Shown here: positions 47,168 to 57,194 of the stretch, in pieces
How the letters are laid out: every line of letters starts with the position of its first letter
How positions within the stretch are numbered: position 1 is the stretch's first letter
Assembly: GCF_000613945.1 (NCBI RefSeq)
Contig: NZ_BAJY01000007.1
Location: forward strand, 44,331 to 108,330
Reading direction: 5' to 3'
DNA from: Prevotella falsenii DSM 22864 = JCM 15124
GTDB taxonomy: Bacteria > Bacteroidota > Bacteroidia > Bacteroidales > Bacteroidaceae
Length of the DNA: 64,000 nt
Made by a program: the position numbers and the translations under genes
Notes under the pieces: generated by a model
What the model was told of the DNA's origin: nothing
What the model saw: the letters and a program-made list of their open reading frames with translations, nothing else
Database searches by the model: none

Positions 47168-49711
47168 ATGGAAATCAAACGAAACCTATTTGCAGCCTTT
47201 GCGCTACTGATGCTCGTGCCAACCTTTACATGGGCGAAGCCGCGCACAAAGGCAGAAATGAAGCGAACGGCACTAAGCGCAATCAACCTGCAAGTTGCTG
47301 AAAGCAAACACAATCTGCGTGCACCGCAGCAGGGAGGCACAAAGGCAGCGAGCCAATTGCGCGAACTGAAGCGCACCGGCACATACACCGTATTCGGCTA
47401 TAACGACGGCGGCTTTGCCATTATTGCGGCTGACGACCTTGCGCCGGAGCTGCTCGCAGTGTCCGACACTCGTTTCGAGCAATCGGACAACCCCGGTCTG
47501 AACTGGTGGCTGAAGGCTGTAGACGAAGTTATCACCACTGCCGTGAAAATCAACAAGCCGCTGGAAACAGTGTCGCCCGTATTGAAAGGCTATCCTGCAG
47601 AGGTGTCGCCGATGATTACAACCAAATGGGGACAGCAGGCACCATACAACAATTTGCTGCCCAGCGCAAAGAGCGGCAGACTGCTTACGGGCTGTGTGGC
47701 AACGGCAATGGCGCAGGTGATGAACTTCTTTGCCTATCCGGAACACGGCAGGGGCGAAAATACCATATACTATCCTTACGGCGACACCAACGGTGCGGCT
47801 ATCTCTGCCGACTTCACCAATACGACATACGATTGGGCAAACATGAAGGACGACTACAAAACAGGCTATACCGATGTCGAAGCCAAGGCTGTGGCAACGC
47901 TCATGCTCCACTGCGGTGTAGCTTCCGACATGCACTATGGCGGTCCCGACAAAGGTAGCGGCACCGTTATGCCTGAATGTGTGAACGGCTTGAAACGTTT
48001 CTTCGGATTTACCGAAGCCGAAGCCATGTCGCGCTCTAAATACAACGCAGGACAGTGGATGGAACTTGTTTTTACCGAACTTGCGAAGGGTCGCCCCCTC
48101 ATTTATAGCGGTGTAAGCCCCGGTTCTACGGGCATCGACGCCGGACACGCATTTGTTCTGGACGGCTATAACAGCAGTGGCTTGGTGAGCGTGAACTGGG
48201 GTTGGGAAGGAAAAGATAACGGATACTTCAGAATAGACCTACTGAACCCGAACTACATGTACTCGTTTAAAGACCACCAAGAGTTTGTTCGGGGTGTCTA
48301 CGGACCTGAGAAGCAGCTCGAAAAGCGCACCATCGAACTCCCACAGGCAGGCGTATTGGGCGAGAAAATCCCTGCAAACATGCGCACGAAGATTAGCGAC
48401 CTCACCCTGAAAGGCAACATCAACGCTGCTGACCTCAAGGTTATTCGCGAAATGGCAGGCTGCGACGATGCCGGCAAATCTACACGTGGCGAACTCTCAA
48501 TGCTCGATTTGAAAGAAGCACGGTTTGTCAGCGGCGGTGGCATTTACCTGCAAGATGGACAGCTTACCACTGCCGACGACAACCTTCCGGAACGTTCTTT
48601 CTACGGCTGCAAGAGTCTGAAGAAAGTTGTTCTGCCATCTGTCATCAAGACAATCTCCGACGGCACATTCGCATACTGCCGCTCGCTCGAAACCGTAGAG
48701 AACCTACCAACTAACGGCGGCGACAATTTCGTTTACGACGGTGGCGTGTTCTATAACAAAGAACGCACCGAACTCATCAGCGTAATTCCGTTCACGCAAG
48801 ACGACATCACCGTTCCGGAAGGCGTAACCACCCTGCACAACTATGCCTTTGCAGGTTGCAAAAACTTTAAGAAAGTCGTGCTGCCCAAGACACTTGCCGC
48901 CTTTGGCAAAGAAAGCATGGCAGCTTGCGCCAGCCTGACCGAAATAAAGATATTTGCAAAGCAGCCCCCAACGCTGGGCAAAGAGGCATTCCGCGATACC
49001 CGCACCGATGCTATCCGCCTGTTCGTTCCGGCAGGAAGCAAGGCAAGCTATAAGGGTTGGGCAAACATAACCGCCAAGAACATACGCGAATTTGGCACGA
49101 TGCTCATTGTTCACGATGCGACACGCAAGTACGGCGAACCCAATCCGAAGTTCAATTACACCGTCCGTGGCGAGTTCCCGGAGGGCAAACCGGAAATCAC
49201 TTGCGAAGCAAACGAGAAGTCGGCAGTAGGCAAATATGAAATCCGTATCGACTATGGCACCCTCACCGACAAGTCCATCGAACTCGTAGGGGGCACGCTC
49301 ACCGTCGAGAAAAACGTCCTCGCAGTCAGCGTCGAAGACGTTATCCGTGCCGTAAACACGCCTAACCCGGAATTCGTTCTCCACTACGACGGCTTCAAAA
49401 ACGGCGAAACCGAGCAGGTGCTCACCGTTCGTCCGACGGCAACCACCACTGCCACCGAAGACAGTCCGATAGGCGAATACGAAATAACCGTTAGCGGTGG
49501 CGAGGCACAGAACTACACCTTTACTTACACGAATGGTAAGCTCAAAATTGTTTCTCCTGCCGACGGCATCTCTCCTGCCGAAGCCTCTGCAACCGCAACT
49601 CCGCAGCCTGTCTACTCGGTTTCAGGCACAAAGGTAGGCACAACCGCAACCCTCTCTTCTCTTCCTCGCGGTGTTTACGTCGTGAACAAGAAGAAGGTAG
49701 TTGTGAAATAA
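47168..49711 (+). CDS. C10 family (streptopain) cysteine protease with LRR and T9SS domains, interpain-like
   Basis: 847 residues. Signal peptide to about 23; inhibitory pro-domain to about 145 (with YTVFGYNDGGFAIIAADD). The catalytic domain has TGCVATAMAQVMNFF with Cys176 and GIDAGHAFVLDGY with His327, and VNWGWEGKDNGYFRIDLLNP near its end. This matches streptopain SpeB and P. intermedia interpain A, which also has a long multidomain tail. Next come a BspA-like leucine-rich segment (about 455-620: LKKVVLPSVIKTISDGTFAY), two MBG-like repeats (YGEPNPKFNYTVRGEFP, TPNPEFVLHYDGFKNGE) and the sorting domain SLPRGVYVVNKKKVVVK. A secreted virulence-type protease is likely. The transcript starts at leader C. 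Confidence 0.9.
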   Translation: MEIKRNLFAAFALLMLVPTFTWAKPRTKAEMKRTALSAINLQVAESKHNLRAPQQGGTKAASQLRELKRTGTYTVFGYNDGGFAIIAADDLAPELLAVSDTRFEQSDNPGLNWWLKAVDEVITTAVKINKPLETVSPVLKGYPAEVSPMITTKWGQQAPYNNLLPSAKSGRLLTGCVATAMAQVMNFFAYPEHGRGENTIYYPYGDTNGAAISADFTNTTYDWANMKDDYKTGYTDVEAKAVATLMLHCGVASDMHYGGPDKGSGTVMPECVNGLKRFFGFTEAEAMSRSKYNAGQWMELVFTELAKGRPLIYSGVSPGSTGIDAGHAFVLDGYNSSGLVSVNWGWEGKDNGYFRIDLLNPNYMYSFKDHQEFVRGVYGPEKQLEKRTIELPQAGVLGEKIPANMRTKISDLTLKGNINAADLKVIREMAGCDDAGKSTRGELSMLDLKEARFVSGGGIYLQDGQLTTADDNLPERSFYGCKSLKKVVLPSVIKTISDGTFAYCRSLETVENLPTNGGDNFVYDGGVFYNKERTELISVIPFTQDDITVPEGVTTLHNYAFAGCKNFKKVVLPKTLAAFGKESMAACASLTEIKIFAKQPPTLGKEAFRDTRTDAIRLFVPAGSKASYKGWANITAKNIREFGTMLIVHDATRKYGEPNPKFNYTVRGEFPEGKPEITCEANEKSAVGKYEIRIDYGTLTDKSIELVGGTLTVEKNVLAVSVEDVIRAVNTPNPEFVLHYDGFKNGETEQVLTVRPTATTTATEDSPIGEYEITVSGGEAQNYTFTYTNGKLKIVSPADGISPAEASATATPQPVYSVSGTKVGTTATLSSLPRGVYVVNKKKVVVK

Positions 49712-49857
49712 GCGACACCGGTTGCCCCCGCCACTGCCAAAGCTCCGGCTTATCGGAAGAAAGCAGTTGTGAAGTAAGTGGCAACAATTGCGTCCTCCAC
49801 TGCCAAAGCTCCGGCTTGTCGGAAGAAAGTAGTTGTGAGATAGGAGGCACCGGTTGC
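49689..49857 (+). repeat. 66-bp tandem duplication of the protease gene's end
   Basis: AGTTGTGA begins at 49699, 49765 and 49831, each 66 bp apart. Each unit carries AAGAAAGTAGTTGTGA (the coding end Lys-Val-Val-Val-Lys) and CACTGCCAAAGCTCCGGCTT. Only the first is in frame. Confidence 0.8.
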
Positions 49858-49947
49858 CCGATGTAGGTTTCTTATCATGAGACAGCGATAATCTCATTAT
49901 GATACAGCGATAATCTCATCGTGCAATAACTACGAATTATACCCAAC

Positions 49948-49982
49948 AAAAATGCTAAAGCCCCTCGCTTTAGCATTTTTTT
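49948..49982 (+). terminator. Terminator after the C10 protease
   Basis: AAAAATGCTAAAGC cccct GCTTTAGCATTTTTTT. Confidence 0.85.
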
Positions 49983-50023
49983 ATGTGTTTACCACCTATC
50001 ACCTTCAATCATCTTTGTTTTTT

Positions 50024-50090
50024 AACGTGAGTTCGGCGTAAGAGTTACGCCGGAATATTATTCATTAACGTGAGTTCGGTGTAAGAATTA
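50024..50090. repeat. Hairpin motif AACGTGAGTTCGGCGTAAGA, two copies
   Basis: CGGCGTAAGAGTTACGCCG and a second copy ending in TTACGCCG, each preceded by AACGTGAGTTCGG and followed or preceded by ATATTATTCAT. A third copy is at 36850-36893. The hairpin is short and perfect. Confidence 0.5.
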
Positions 50091-51713
50091 CGCCGTCGTC
50101 CTAATGAACGGTTGGGGTTTAACCTTCCTTTTGCACTTCGTCTTTAATAATGGCAGCGATGCTTCTATCAGGCGTTCGAGCGGCACACCGCTTTTTTCGC
50201 TCATCATCTTCACATCGGCGCGCGACACAATGAGCTTGCCCAAGGGCGACTGAAGCATGCGGAAGGCTGACGCAATCTCGGGTAAACGCTTTTTCAGGAA
50301 GGGATATTGCTTTAAAAGCGTTTTAAGTTTGGTGTCCGGCGTTATGGTTGTAATCGGCTCTGCGCTGTCCTCCGAGTCGGTATCGGCTGCCGTTTCTGTT
50401 TCCGTAGATACCGTTTCTTCCTCCGTAGGTGCCGCTTGTGCCGCCTTGTCGGTGGCTGCATTGCCCTCGTTTGCCCAAGTCAGCAACGTCTGACTGCCCT
50501 CCAATTCACGGATATGCGTGCAGTCCTGCATAATTTCCAGTACACCTCTGAAGCGTCCCTGCTCGTCTCTCACAGCCACATAAACAATGTAGAGGAACAC
50601 GCCGGGCTTGTTAATCCAGAACTCCGCCTTCTCTTGTTCGCCGCTTTTCAGCTTGTCTATCACTTCGCGAACAATGTGCGCGCTCTTCTTGGGGTGGCAG
50701 TTCATCACCTCACGCCCTATCACATTCTTGCTTCTCGGGAAAATTCGGTGCTCCGTATCCGAGTAGAAACAAACCAATTCGTTCTCGTCTACGAACGAAA
50801 TATCGAAGGGCAGATGCTTGTATATCAGGTTGATTTGCTCCAAAGAGAGCTTGCCGGTGGTTACGTCGAGCTTGTCTTGAGGGGCTGCACCATACCCGTA
50901 TTTCGCCAAAAGTGCCTGCAAATCCTGTGCAAATCCTGCACCGACGGTGTCTTTAGGCGCAGCCGCTGCCGCTTTTGGAGTGTGCTCCACGGTGAAGAAA
51001 GCAAAGCCAATCTCTTGGTCGCCCTCCTTCATTTCTTCAAATTCGGCATCGTTTATGAGCACCATCGACGTAGGATAGAGAATTACTTCCTCCTTGTGCA
51101 TCAGGTCGCGGGCATATTCCAACAGTTCCTGCTGCTTGGCAACGAAAGCTTCTTCCTTGTCTTCGGCAAGCAAAGTCGCCGACTCTCTGATGATGTCGCG
51201 CACGAAATCGTCGAACGTCCACATCACGGTCGTGGGGCGCGTAAAACCTTTCTGCTCCAACACCGGATAGAGTTGGTTTTGCTTGCGCTTGAAGTGGAGG
51301 GGGTATTGGTTGAGTTTTTCGTATATTTCGAGCCATTGATTTTTAATCACAGGATACTGAACCAAGTCTTCAACGGCAAGCAGCAGCTTTCGCATCTCGT
51401 CGTTTTCGCGGTAGTATTGCGCAATGGGGTGGTCGTCGGGCAGCTCCGGACGCGAGTAGTCCATAAAGCCGTCGAGCAGTTCCAGCGTCTTTGTCATGTT
51501 CACCCGAATACATTCGTGGTCGTCTTCCTCCACCATTGTCTGTTCTATCAGCGCAATGTGGAAAGGCTTTATCTTGCCCACCTGCTCGCCAAAGGTTTTC
51601 CGTGCCTCTTCGAGCGTTATCTTTCCGGTTTCGTACAGCTCCTCTATTTCAAGGATTTTATCTAACTTTTCCTGTTCTATTTTTGGCAGATTTGCCTTCA
51701 TTTTGTGCTCCAT
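50088..51713 (-). CDS. DUF438 / hemerythrin-like / PAS / DUF1858 protein
   Basis: 541 residues from the ATG at 51713 (MEHKMKANLPK), which follows a promoter by 29 bp; the longer open frame upstream is rejected. Domains in order: DUF438 (residues 1-70: KIEQEKLDKILEIEELYETG), a hemerythrin-like helical bundle (about 85-240, with HFKRKQNQLYPVLEQKG and HKEEVILYPT), a PAS domain (about 290-410: LPFDISFVDENELVCFYSD, HPKKSAHIVREVIDKLKSG), an acidic linker, and DUF1858 (TPDTKLKTLLKQYPFLKKRL). This build is known in anaerobes and suggests a cytoplasmic sensor of oxygen, NO or iron. The last 10 residues (VKPQPFIRTTA) are read from an IR-201 end. Confidence 0.85.
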   Translation of the reverse strand: MEHKMKANLPKIEQEKLDKILEIEELYETGKITLEEARKTFGEQVGKIKPFHIALIEQTMVEEDDHECIRVNMTKTLELLDGFMDYSRPELPDDHPIAQYYRENDEMRKLLLAVEDLVQYPVIKNQWLEIYEKLNQYPLHFKRKQNQLYPVLEQKGFTRPTTVMWTFDDFVRDIIRESATLLAEDKEEAFVAKQQELLEYARDLMHKEEVILYPTSMVLINDAEFEEMKEGDQEIGFAFFTVEHTPKAAAAAPKDTVGAGFAQDLQALLAKYGYGAAPQDKLDVTTGKLSLEQINLIYKHLPFDISFVDENELVCFYSDTEHRIFPRSKNVIGREVMNCHPKKSAHIVREVIDKLKSGEQEKAEFWINKPGVFLYIVYVAVRDEQGRFRGVLEIMQDCTHIRELEGSQTLLTWANEGNAATDKAAQAAPTEEETVSTETETAADTDSEDSAEPITTITPDTKLKTLLKQYPFLKKRLPEIASAFRMLQSPLGKLIVSRADVKMMSEKSGVPLERLIEASLPLLKTKCKRKVKPQPFIRTTA

Positions 51714-51741
51714 CTGTAAGTCGTTTTTAATATTCGCACGA

Positions 51742-51749
51742 CAAAGATA
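51742..51749 (-). promoter_or_regulatory. Promoter -7 box for the DUF438 gene
   Basis: Plus-strand CAAAGATA is TATCTTTG on the minus strand. Confidence 0.55.
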
Positions 51750-51805
51750 GCACCTATCGGCGAACGAACAGAGTAACATTTGTGCCTTTACGATATTAAA
51801 ATAAG

Positions 51806-52015
51806 TTAAACCCCAATCGGTCGTTAGGACGCATTTGCTTATCTTTGTTATTACCGTCATGCTTCCTTACCGGTTTCGTCCGCTTGCCGGCATCTGCGCA
51901 GCCATTACATCTCGACGTAGCCCGATACGCTTTCGGAATACGAAACAATAGCTATTGCAATGCACTGATGAGCAGAGCGTTAATCGATAGCTGTGCTTAC
52001 GAAAAGTATTTACGC
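51806..52015. repeat. Chimera of IR-201 and IR-186 elements
   Basis: Starts with IR-201 (TTAAACCCCAATCGGTCG at 51806) up to about 51932, past the apex, then changes to the right half of IR-186 (CGAAACAATAGCTATTGCAA ... AAGTATTTACG to 52015). Confidence 0.65.
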
Positions 52016-52069
52016 AACGATAACCTTACTCCTGCATTATCGTTTCCGGACAAAGCCCCATGACGGCAA

Positions 52070-53275
52070 CTATAATCCTGCCGTGAGGAACTTTCTCAAA
52101 TGAAGGTGGGTTACACCGTTATCGTCTGTCTTGCTTACCAATGGTGTCATCGAAATTACATACTTGGGGTAGTTGTCCTTAATCGAATGAAGATTACCGA
52201 ACTCACGTTCGCGGGTTGTTGCATCGGCAATAATATACGAGACTTGCACGTACACTCTGTAACCGCCCGGCTTGTTGCATACAAAATCGATTTCACCGGC
52301 CTGCAACTGTCCCACAGTTACCTCGTATCCTAATCGCACCAAATGGTTATAAACAATGTTTTCTATCACCTTTTCTATATCGCCCTCTCTCGATTCGCCG
52401 CCAAGCGCGTTACGAATGCCGTTATCTTCAAAGTAGAATTTGTCGTTACTCTCAAACAATCGTTTCCCGTGAATGTCGTATCGGTTCACCTTATGAATGA
52501 TATAGGCATCGCAAAGAAACTTCAGATAATTGATAATAACGGTAGAAGTTATTTTCTCGTCCTGCGATTTCATATATTTTGCAATGCTGTTGGCTGATAT
52601 TATCTTACCGGTATTGTCTGCCAAGAAACGCACAAGATTTTCGAGAAACGGCACATTGCGGATTTGGTTACGCATAATTACGTCTTTCAACAGCACCGTA
52701 TGATACACGTCCGTCTGATACTCTCGGGCATCTTCTTCATCGAGTCCCATCTTCAAAAGTCCGGGTAATCCTCCCAACTGAATATACTTTGCCAGTGTAT
52801 CGTCCGTATCGGGCAATTGGTGGAACTGCATAAACTCCGTGTAACTTAGTGCCTGAACGTAGATTTCCTTATAGCGTCCGCCTATGAGCGTACTTAAATC
52901 GCCACTCAGAATCTTTGAGTTGGAACCCGTAATGACTATTTCTATATTCGGTTCCTCGTAATAACTGCGCACGCTTCTTTCAAATTCATCGACATCTTGT
53001 ACCTCGTCTACAAGGATATAGTTCGTCTTTTCCGCATCAAGATGTTCATCAACATAGGCATTCAGTTCCTTGTATGTCTTGATGTCGTCAAACTCTTTCT
53101 TCTCCTTATCAATATAAATGATGTTGGCATTGTCCGATATTTCCACCTTGCTTTTAAACAGACGCAGAATGGAACTCTTGCCAACACGACGCTGCCCCGT
53201 CAAAATAATGATGGTATCTTTGCCAAGATACTTCTCTATTTTGTCCAAATAACTTTGCCTAACTATCTCTTTCAT
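52070..53275 (-). CDS. AAA-family ATPase with DUF4143 domain
   Basis: 401 residues. N-terminal P-loop domain with Walker A TGQRRVGKSS (residues 26-35) and Walker B YILVDEVQDVDEFE; ITGSNSKILSGDLSTLIGGR carries sensor 1 and the following Arg. The C-terminal half is a DUF4143-type domain with a restriction-like fold (VGQLQAGEIDFVCNK; Asp and Lys in a nuclease-like pattern). Such ATPases are common and variable in number in Bacteroidetes; their role is unclear. A promoter lies at 53300. The A+T content is higher than in neighbouring genes, which may indicate transfer. Confidence 0.9.
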   Translation of the reverse strand: MKEIVRQSYLDKIEKYLGKDTIIILTGQRRVGKSSILRLFKSKVEISDNANIIYIDKEKKEFDDIKTYKELNAYVDEHLDAEKTNYILVDEVQDVDEFERSVRSYYEEPNIEIVITGSNSKILSGDLSTLIGGRYKEIYVQALSYTEFMQFHQLPDTDDTLAKYIQLGGLPGLLKMGLDEEDAREYQTDVYHTVLLKDVIMRNQIRNVPFLENLVRFLADNTGKIISANSIAKYMKSQDEKITSTVIINYLKFLCDAYIIHKVNRYDIHGKRLFESNDKFYFEDNGIRNALGGESREGDIEKVIENIVYNHLVRLGYEVTVGQLQAGEIDFVCNKPGGYRVYVQVSYIIADATTREREFGNLHSIKDNYPKYVISMTPLVSKTDDNGVTHLHLRKFLTAGL

Positions 53276-53299
53276 ATCTTCTATAATCTACAAACACTG

Positions 53300-53307
53300 C
53301 AAATATA
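53300..53307 (-). promoter_or_regulatory. Promoter -7 box for the AAA ATPase gene
   Basis: Plus-strand CAAATATA is TATATTTG on the minus strand. Confidence 0.5.
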
Positions 53308-53524
53308 CTAATTTTATCTTTTATAAAAGATGAATTTACGGAATATTTAAGTTTTATCCATTACAAACGCAAATAAAGCAAACGATTGGAAAGAAACACA
53401 AGATGGAGATGCTATGTTCCCACTAACCACCCATACCAATGCCTTTGCAGCACTGAATTAAAATAAACTTCGCCACCTTGTAAAAAAACTGTTGTGATTT
53501 ATTTTCTTTACAAAATAAATTCCG

Positions 53525-53532
53525 TAATTTTG
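53525..53532 (+). promoter_or_regulatory. Promoter -7 box for the BspA-like gene
   Basis: TAATTTTG, 64 bp before the start codon. Confidence 0.5.
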
Positions 53533-53595
53533 CTTTCGTTTATTGGAAACATCAGCAAAGCAAATTAATGTAGAACTTAAACTAATATTGAAATT

Positions 53596-55034
53596 ATGAA
53601 GAAAAACTTACTCAGTGTAACGCTTGCCTTATTGTTTTCGGCAGTTTTCTCTGTCGGTGCGGGCGCAACGAACAGCGGAGACGACGAAACCGTAAGCGCA
53701 GATGTATTTCTGTTTCGTTTCAATCGCGACAAAACCGCGTTCTCTCTGTGGTTTTGCCACCGCGCCCAAGCCACAATGACGCTGCCCGACAAGGTTTATT
53801 ACGACAGCCAAACGAAGACTGCCGACCTTAAACCCTTCGGAAAAGCCAAGGCTTACCCGGTAGAAAGGATAGGAGAACGTACGTTCAGAGGTAACTCTGA
53901 AATACAATCCATCACCCTTCCGGCCTCTTATCGCAATGTTGAAGGCACAGCCTTCATGAATTGTCCGAACCTTAAAACCTTTGTAAGTTTAGGCAAAGAC
54001 GTTATTTACGATAAGAGTGTATTTGCCGGTTGCAGTGCTTTGGAGAACGTAACCATAAACGCGCAAACCATTGGTGCCCACATTTTTAACGGCTGCGAAA
54101 GGCTTGTCAGTCCGCATATTACGGGTACTTTAGACCACATTCCCGACGCTGCTTTCGAGAAAAGCGGCATCAGAAACATCAACTTTCTGCCTCAAAGCAT
54201 TACCGCTATCTGGCCCGGTGCTTCAATGAGTCAAAGTTAGAGGGCGACCTTGTGCTTCCGGCACGTTTCGCAGTCATAGGAAACGGTGCCTTCGCATTGA
54301 CGAATATCAGGAGCGTAACTATTCCCGAAGGTTACAGGGAGCTAAGAGACGGACTTTTTGCAGGCTGCAAATCGCTCACCAAAGTGTCGTTGCCAAAGGG
54401 TTTGAAAACCATTGGCAGCATGCAATTCTCCAATACGGGCATCAAGCAAATCTATATTCCGAACTCGGTAACCGACCTCGGACCGTCGTCATTCTACAAC
54501 TGTTTTAGTCTTGACTCGGTTCATCTTCCCGACAATTTGGAAAAGTTGGCAGTTGCAACCTTTCACAACACAGCACTCAAACATATTTATCTGCCGGCTT
54601 CCATAAAGAACATAGAGCGCAACTGCTTTGAACTTTGCCGGCAACTCACAGATATTTACTGCTTCTCTGCAACTCCTCCCACAGCCCACGAATACAGTTT
54701 CACCGACTACGACAAGCCTACAATCCACGTTCCTGCGGGCAAACTGGCTGCCTATAAGAATGCTCCGATATGGAAGAAGTTCAAGAAATTCAAGGAAATG
54801 TCGGCTGCAGCAACCGATATTTCAACCACTCGTTCAGATGTATTGAGCCTACGCCGTACAGCTGACGCGGTGCACGTCAGTGGCATACCGACCGGTACTC
54901 TCGTGCAAGTCTATGCGCTTAACGGACAACTGATAGCCGAAACCGTCAGCCGAAACGCCGAAACCGTTCTGCCGGTAAGCACGGCATACCCCGTTATAGT
55001 GAAAGCAGGCACGCAGACAGTAAAGCTGAAATAA
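53596..55034 (+). CDS. BspA-like leucine-rich repeat protein with T9SS-type tail, frameshifted as read
   Basis: About 479 residues after repair. Signal peptide MKKNLLSVTLALLFSAVFSV... Treponema/BspA-type repeats run from about 95 to 395 (IGERTFRGNSEIQSITLPAS, FAGCSALENVTINAQTIGAH, LPKGLKTIGSMQFSNTGIKQ, IYIPNSVTDLGPSSFYNCFS). BspA proteins bind host matrix or other bacteria. The frame breaks near 54222: GCTTCAATG should be GCTTTCAATG, which restores PGAFNESKLEGDLVLP. The C-terminus (VHVSGIPTGTLVQVYALNGQ ... VIVKAGTQTVKLK) has the T9SS sorting domain form. Confidence 0.8.
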
Positions 55035-55064
55035 ACCGTAACCCATGCTTGAACCCCATATAAT

Positions 55065-55098
55065 AAAGGTCGGAACAATGCCATTCCGACCTTTTTTT
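55065..55098 (+). terminator. Terminator after the BspA-like gene
   Basis: AAAGGTCGGAA and TTCCGACCTTTTTTT. Confidence 0.85.
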
Positions 55099-55294
55099 AC
55101 TTCACGTGAGTTCGATGCACGCTTCGCTTACAACAACGAAGATAACCTATTCATCAGCGAATTGGGGTTAAATGCGCAGGTAGAACGTTGCTCTGCCCAT
55201 ACTTTTTGCAGCCGTCATCGTTTTTTTTGCGCTATTTCTTGTTACTTTCTTACTTATTTGGTAACTTTACACACAATATACAAACTACCTGTTT

Positions 55295-56472
55295 ATGCTA
55301 CCTATTGAATATAGTTATACCTTGTGCATGTCGCTTTCGCTCTTGCTTTTCTTCGGCGTGAGCTTCATTGTAGGCAGATTGCCCGACCGCGACATTTTTA
55401 AAAAGTATCGCCGTTCGCGCACCATTATGGCTGCGCCCTGCTGTTGCTTTCTGCCAACTACTTGATACACCTCACCTTCAGTCCGCGTTTTACCGATTCA
55501 ACGTTTGCTATTTTCATTAATCTTTGTACCTATTCGCTGGCTGCTTGGTTCTTCGGCTCGGCTCTGGTGATGCTCCTTGTGAAGAACTTCGTAACGCAAC
55601 GACGCTTCATTTGGCACATTGCCGGCTGGTTTGTCTACGTTGCTGTTGCCACAACACTTTTTCTTTTGCTGCCCAAAGGACAGCCACGCACTTGGCTGCT
55701 CATCGGTATGGCAGCCGCCTTTATGGCCTATTGCTCGTGGTTGGGTACGATACTGCTGCGTGCCTACCGCCATGCCGTGCGCACGCTCGACGACTATTAC
55801 TCTGACGAAATTGCGGTGTATATCCGCTGGATGTCCGTCTTTACTTATTGGGCAGTGGGCTACGGCATCAGTCAAGGGTTTCTTACGTTCATTCCCGACC
55901 GCTATGTGGTGCTGTGGCTCCTGTCTGCCATACCTTTTTTCATCTATCTTTATGTTTCTTATAAGCATTATGTGCTGTTCTACGAGAAGGTGGATGTGGC
56001 GATAGAAAACGATGAGGAACGGGAAGATTTTGCCGAAACGGACTTCTTTCCTCCGTCTGCCGACGAGCCCGCCGAAGACGAACAGGAAGACAAAAAGCTC
56101 GAAACGCTGACGCAGGCGTATAGCAACGAGCGAATAGCGGAAGGACTGGAGCGGTGGATTCAGCGCAACGGCTTTACGCAGAATGGGCTTACGCTCGCCG
56201 ATTTGGCGCACGAACTGTACACCAACCGCACCTATCTGTCTACTTACATCAACGGGCATTTCCACATGTCGTTCCGCGAATGGATAGGCAGCCTGCGCCT
56301 CTCGTATGCCAAGAACCTGCTTCTGAAAGAGCCGAACCTTTCTGTGGGCAAGGTTGCACAGCGTGCCGGGTATCAGTCGTTGTCGCATTTCACATCGTCG
56401 TTTACCAAGTCGGAGGGACAGGCACCGAGCAAATGGAGAAAGGAAGCGTGGCTGGCTGCCGCTGATTCGTAA
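55295..56472 (+). CDS. Membrane-bound AraC-type regulator, frameshifted as read
   Basis: About 393 residues after repair. The ATG at 55295 starts MLPIEYSYTLCMSLSLLLFF; the frame breaks near 55435 (ATGGCTGCGCCCTG, one base lost) and continues ALLLLSANYLIHLTF. The N-terminal 210 residues have about six membrane segments (IFINLCTYSLAAWFFGSALV, WHIAGWFVYVAVATTLFLLL, WLLSAIPFFIYLYVSYKHYV). An acidic linker follows (about 245-275). The C-terminal 110 residues are an AraC DNA-binding domain with two helix-turn-helix units (LTLADLAHELYTNRTYLSTY; LSVGKVAQRAGYQSLSHFTS). Such proteins sense an envelope signal and bind DNA from the membrane. Target unknown. Confidence 0.8.
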
Positions 56473-56482
56473 GGCTTTATTC

Positions 56483-56668
56483 TGTAAAGATAATTCTGTT
56501 AAAAAACGGCAATTGCGATTTGGCGTTGCGAAACCGTAGGTTTAACGATGCAAAACCTACGGTTTAACCGTGCAAAACCTACGGTTTTGGAACGCGAAAC
56601 AATAGGTTTTGCAATGCGCTGGCAGTCAGATGGTTATACGATAGCTACGCTTGCGAAAAATGTTTACG
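56483..56668 (+). repeat. IR-186 element, copy 6
   Basis: 186 bp starting 11 bp after the regulator stop codon; words CCGTAGG, CCTACGG, CCTACGG. It may act as that gene's terminator. Confidence 0.8.
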
Positions 56669-56771
56669 GTTTTATGGGCTTTTTTTATGCTTTTTCTTGG
56701 TTTCGTTTACGTATTTCTTGGCTTCTTTTCGCTTTATAAACAACATGGAGTCGATATAGGAATTTAAGTCA

Positions 56772-56857
56772 GAAGAGGCTTCGCCTGCTTTCCGGTGATA
56801 AGCATATTAATCCCGAAGAGGCTTTGGTTGCTTTCCGGTGATAGGCATATTAAGCCG
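56772..56857. repeat. Two tandem units of 43 bp
   Basis: GAAGAGGCTT ... GCTTTCCGGTGATA ... GCATATTAA occurs at 56772 and 56815, 43 bp apart. The rest of the 56669-57035 gap shows nothing else. Confidence 0.65.
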
Positions 56858-57035
56858 TAACCACCTTATTTATATATACAGCCTTTTATGTTTATCTTCT
56901 TTTCAAAACCGCAAATGTGCCGAAAACCATAAGTTGTTGCCGTGCTTTTTCCCTATTTGGCAACGATAAGAACGGTTTTTTTAATTTTTTGATAAATATT
57001 TCTAACGAAACGATGGTTTTATCAAAATAATTCTG

Positions 57036-57043
57036 TATCTTTG
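57036..57043 (+). promoter_or_regulatory. Promoter -7 box for the small T9SS gene
   Basis: TATCTTTG; the 150-nt leader has a stem TGCCGTA / TACGGCG near 57150. Confidence 0.5.
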
Positions 57044-57194
57044 CAAATAACACATGGTACTGTTTAAAGAAAGGAGTAAAGAAATGACAAATAAACTATT
57101 AAAATATTGTTTTGTTGTATTAAAAGAAAGACAAAAATGTATTCATTAGTGCCGTAATAATTCAATACGGCGCATTAACTTAAAATTCATAGTT

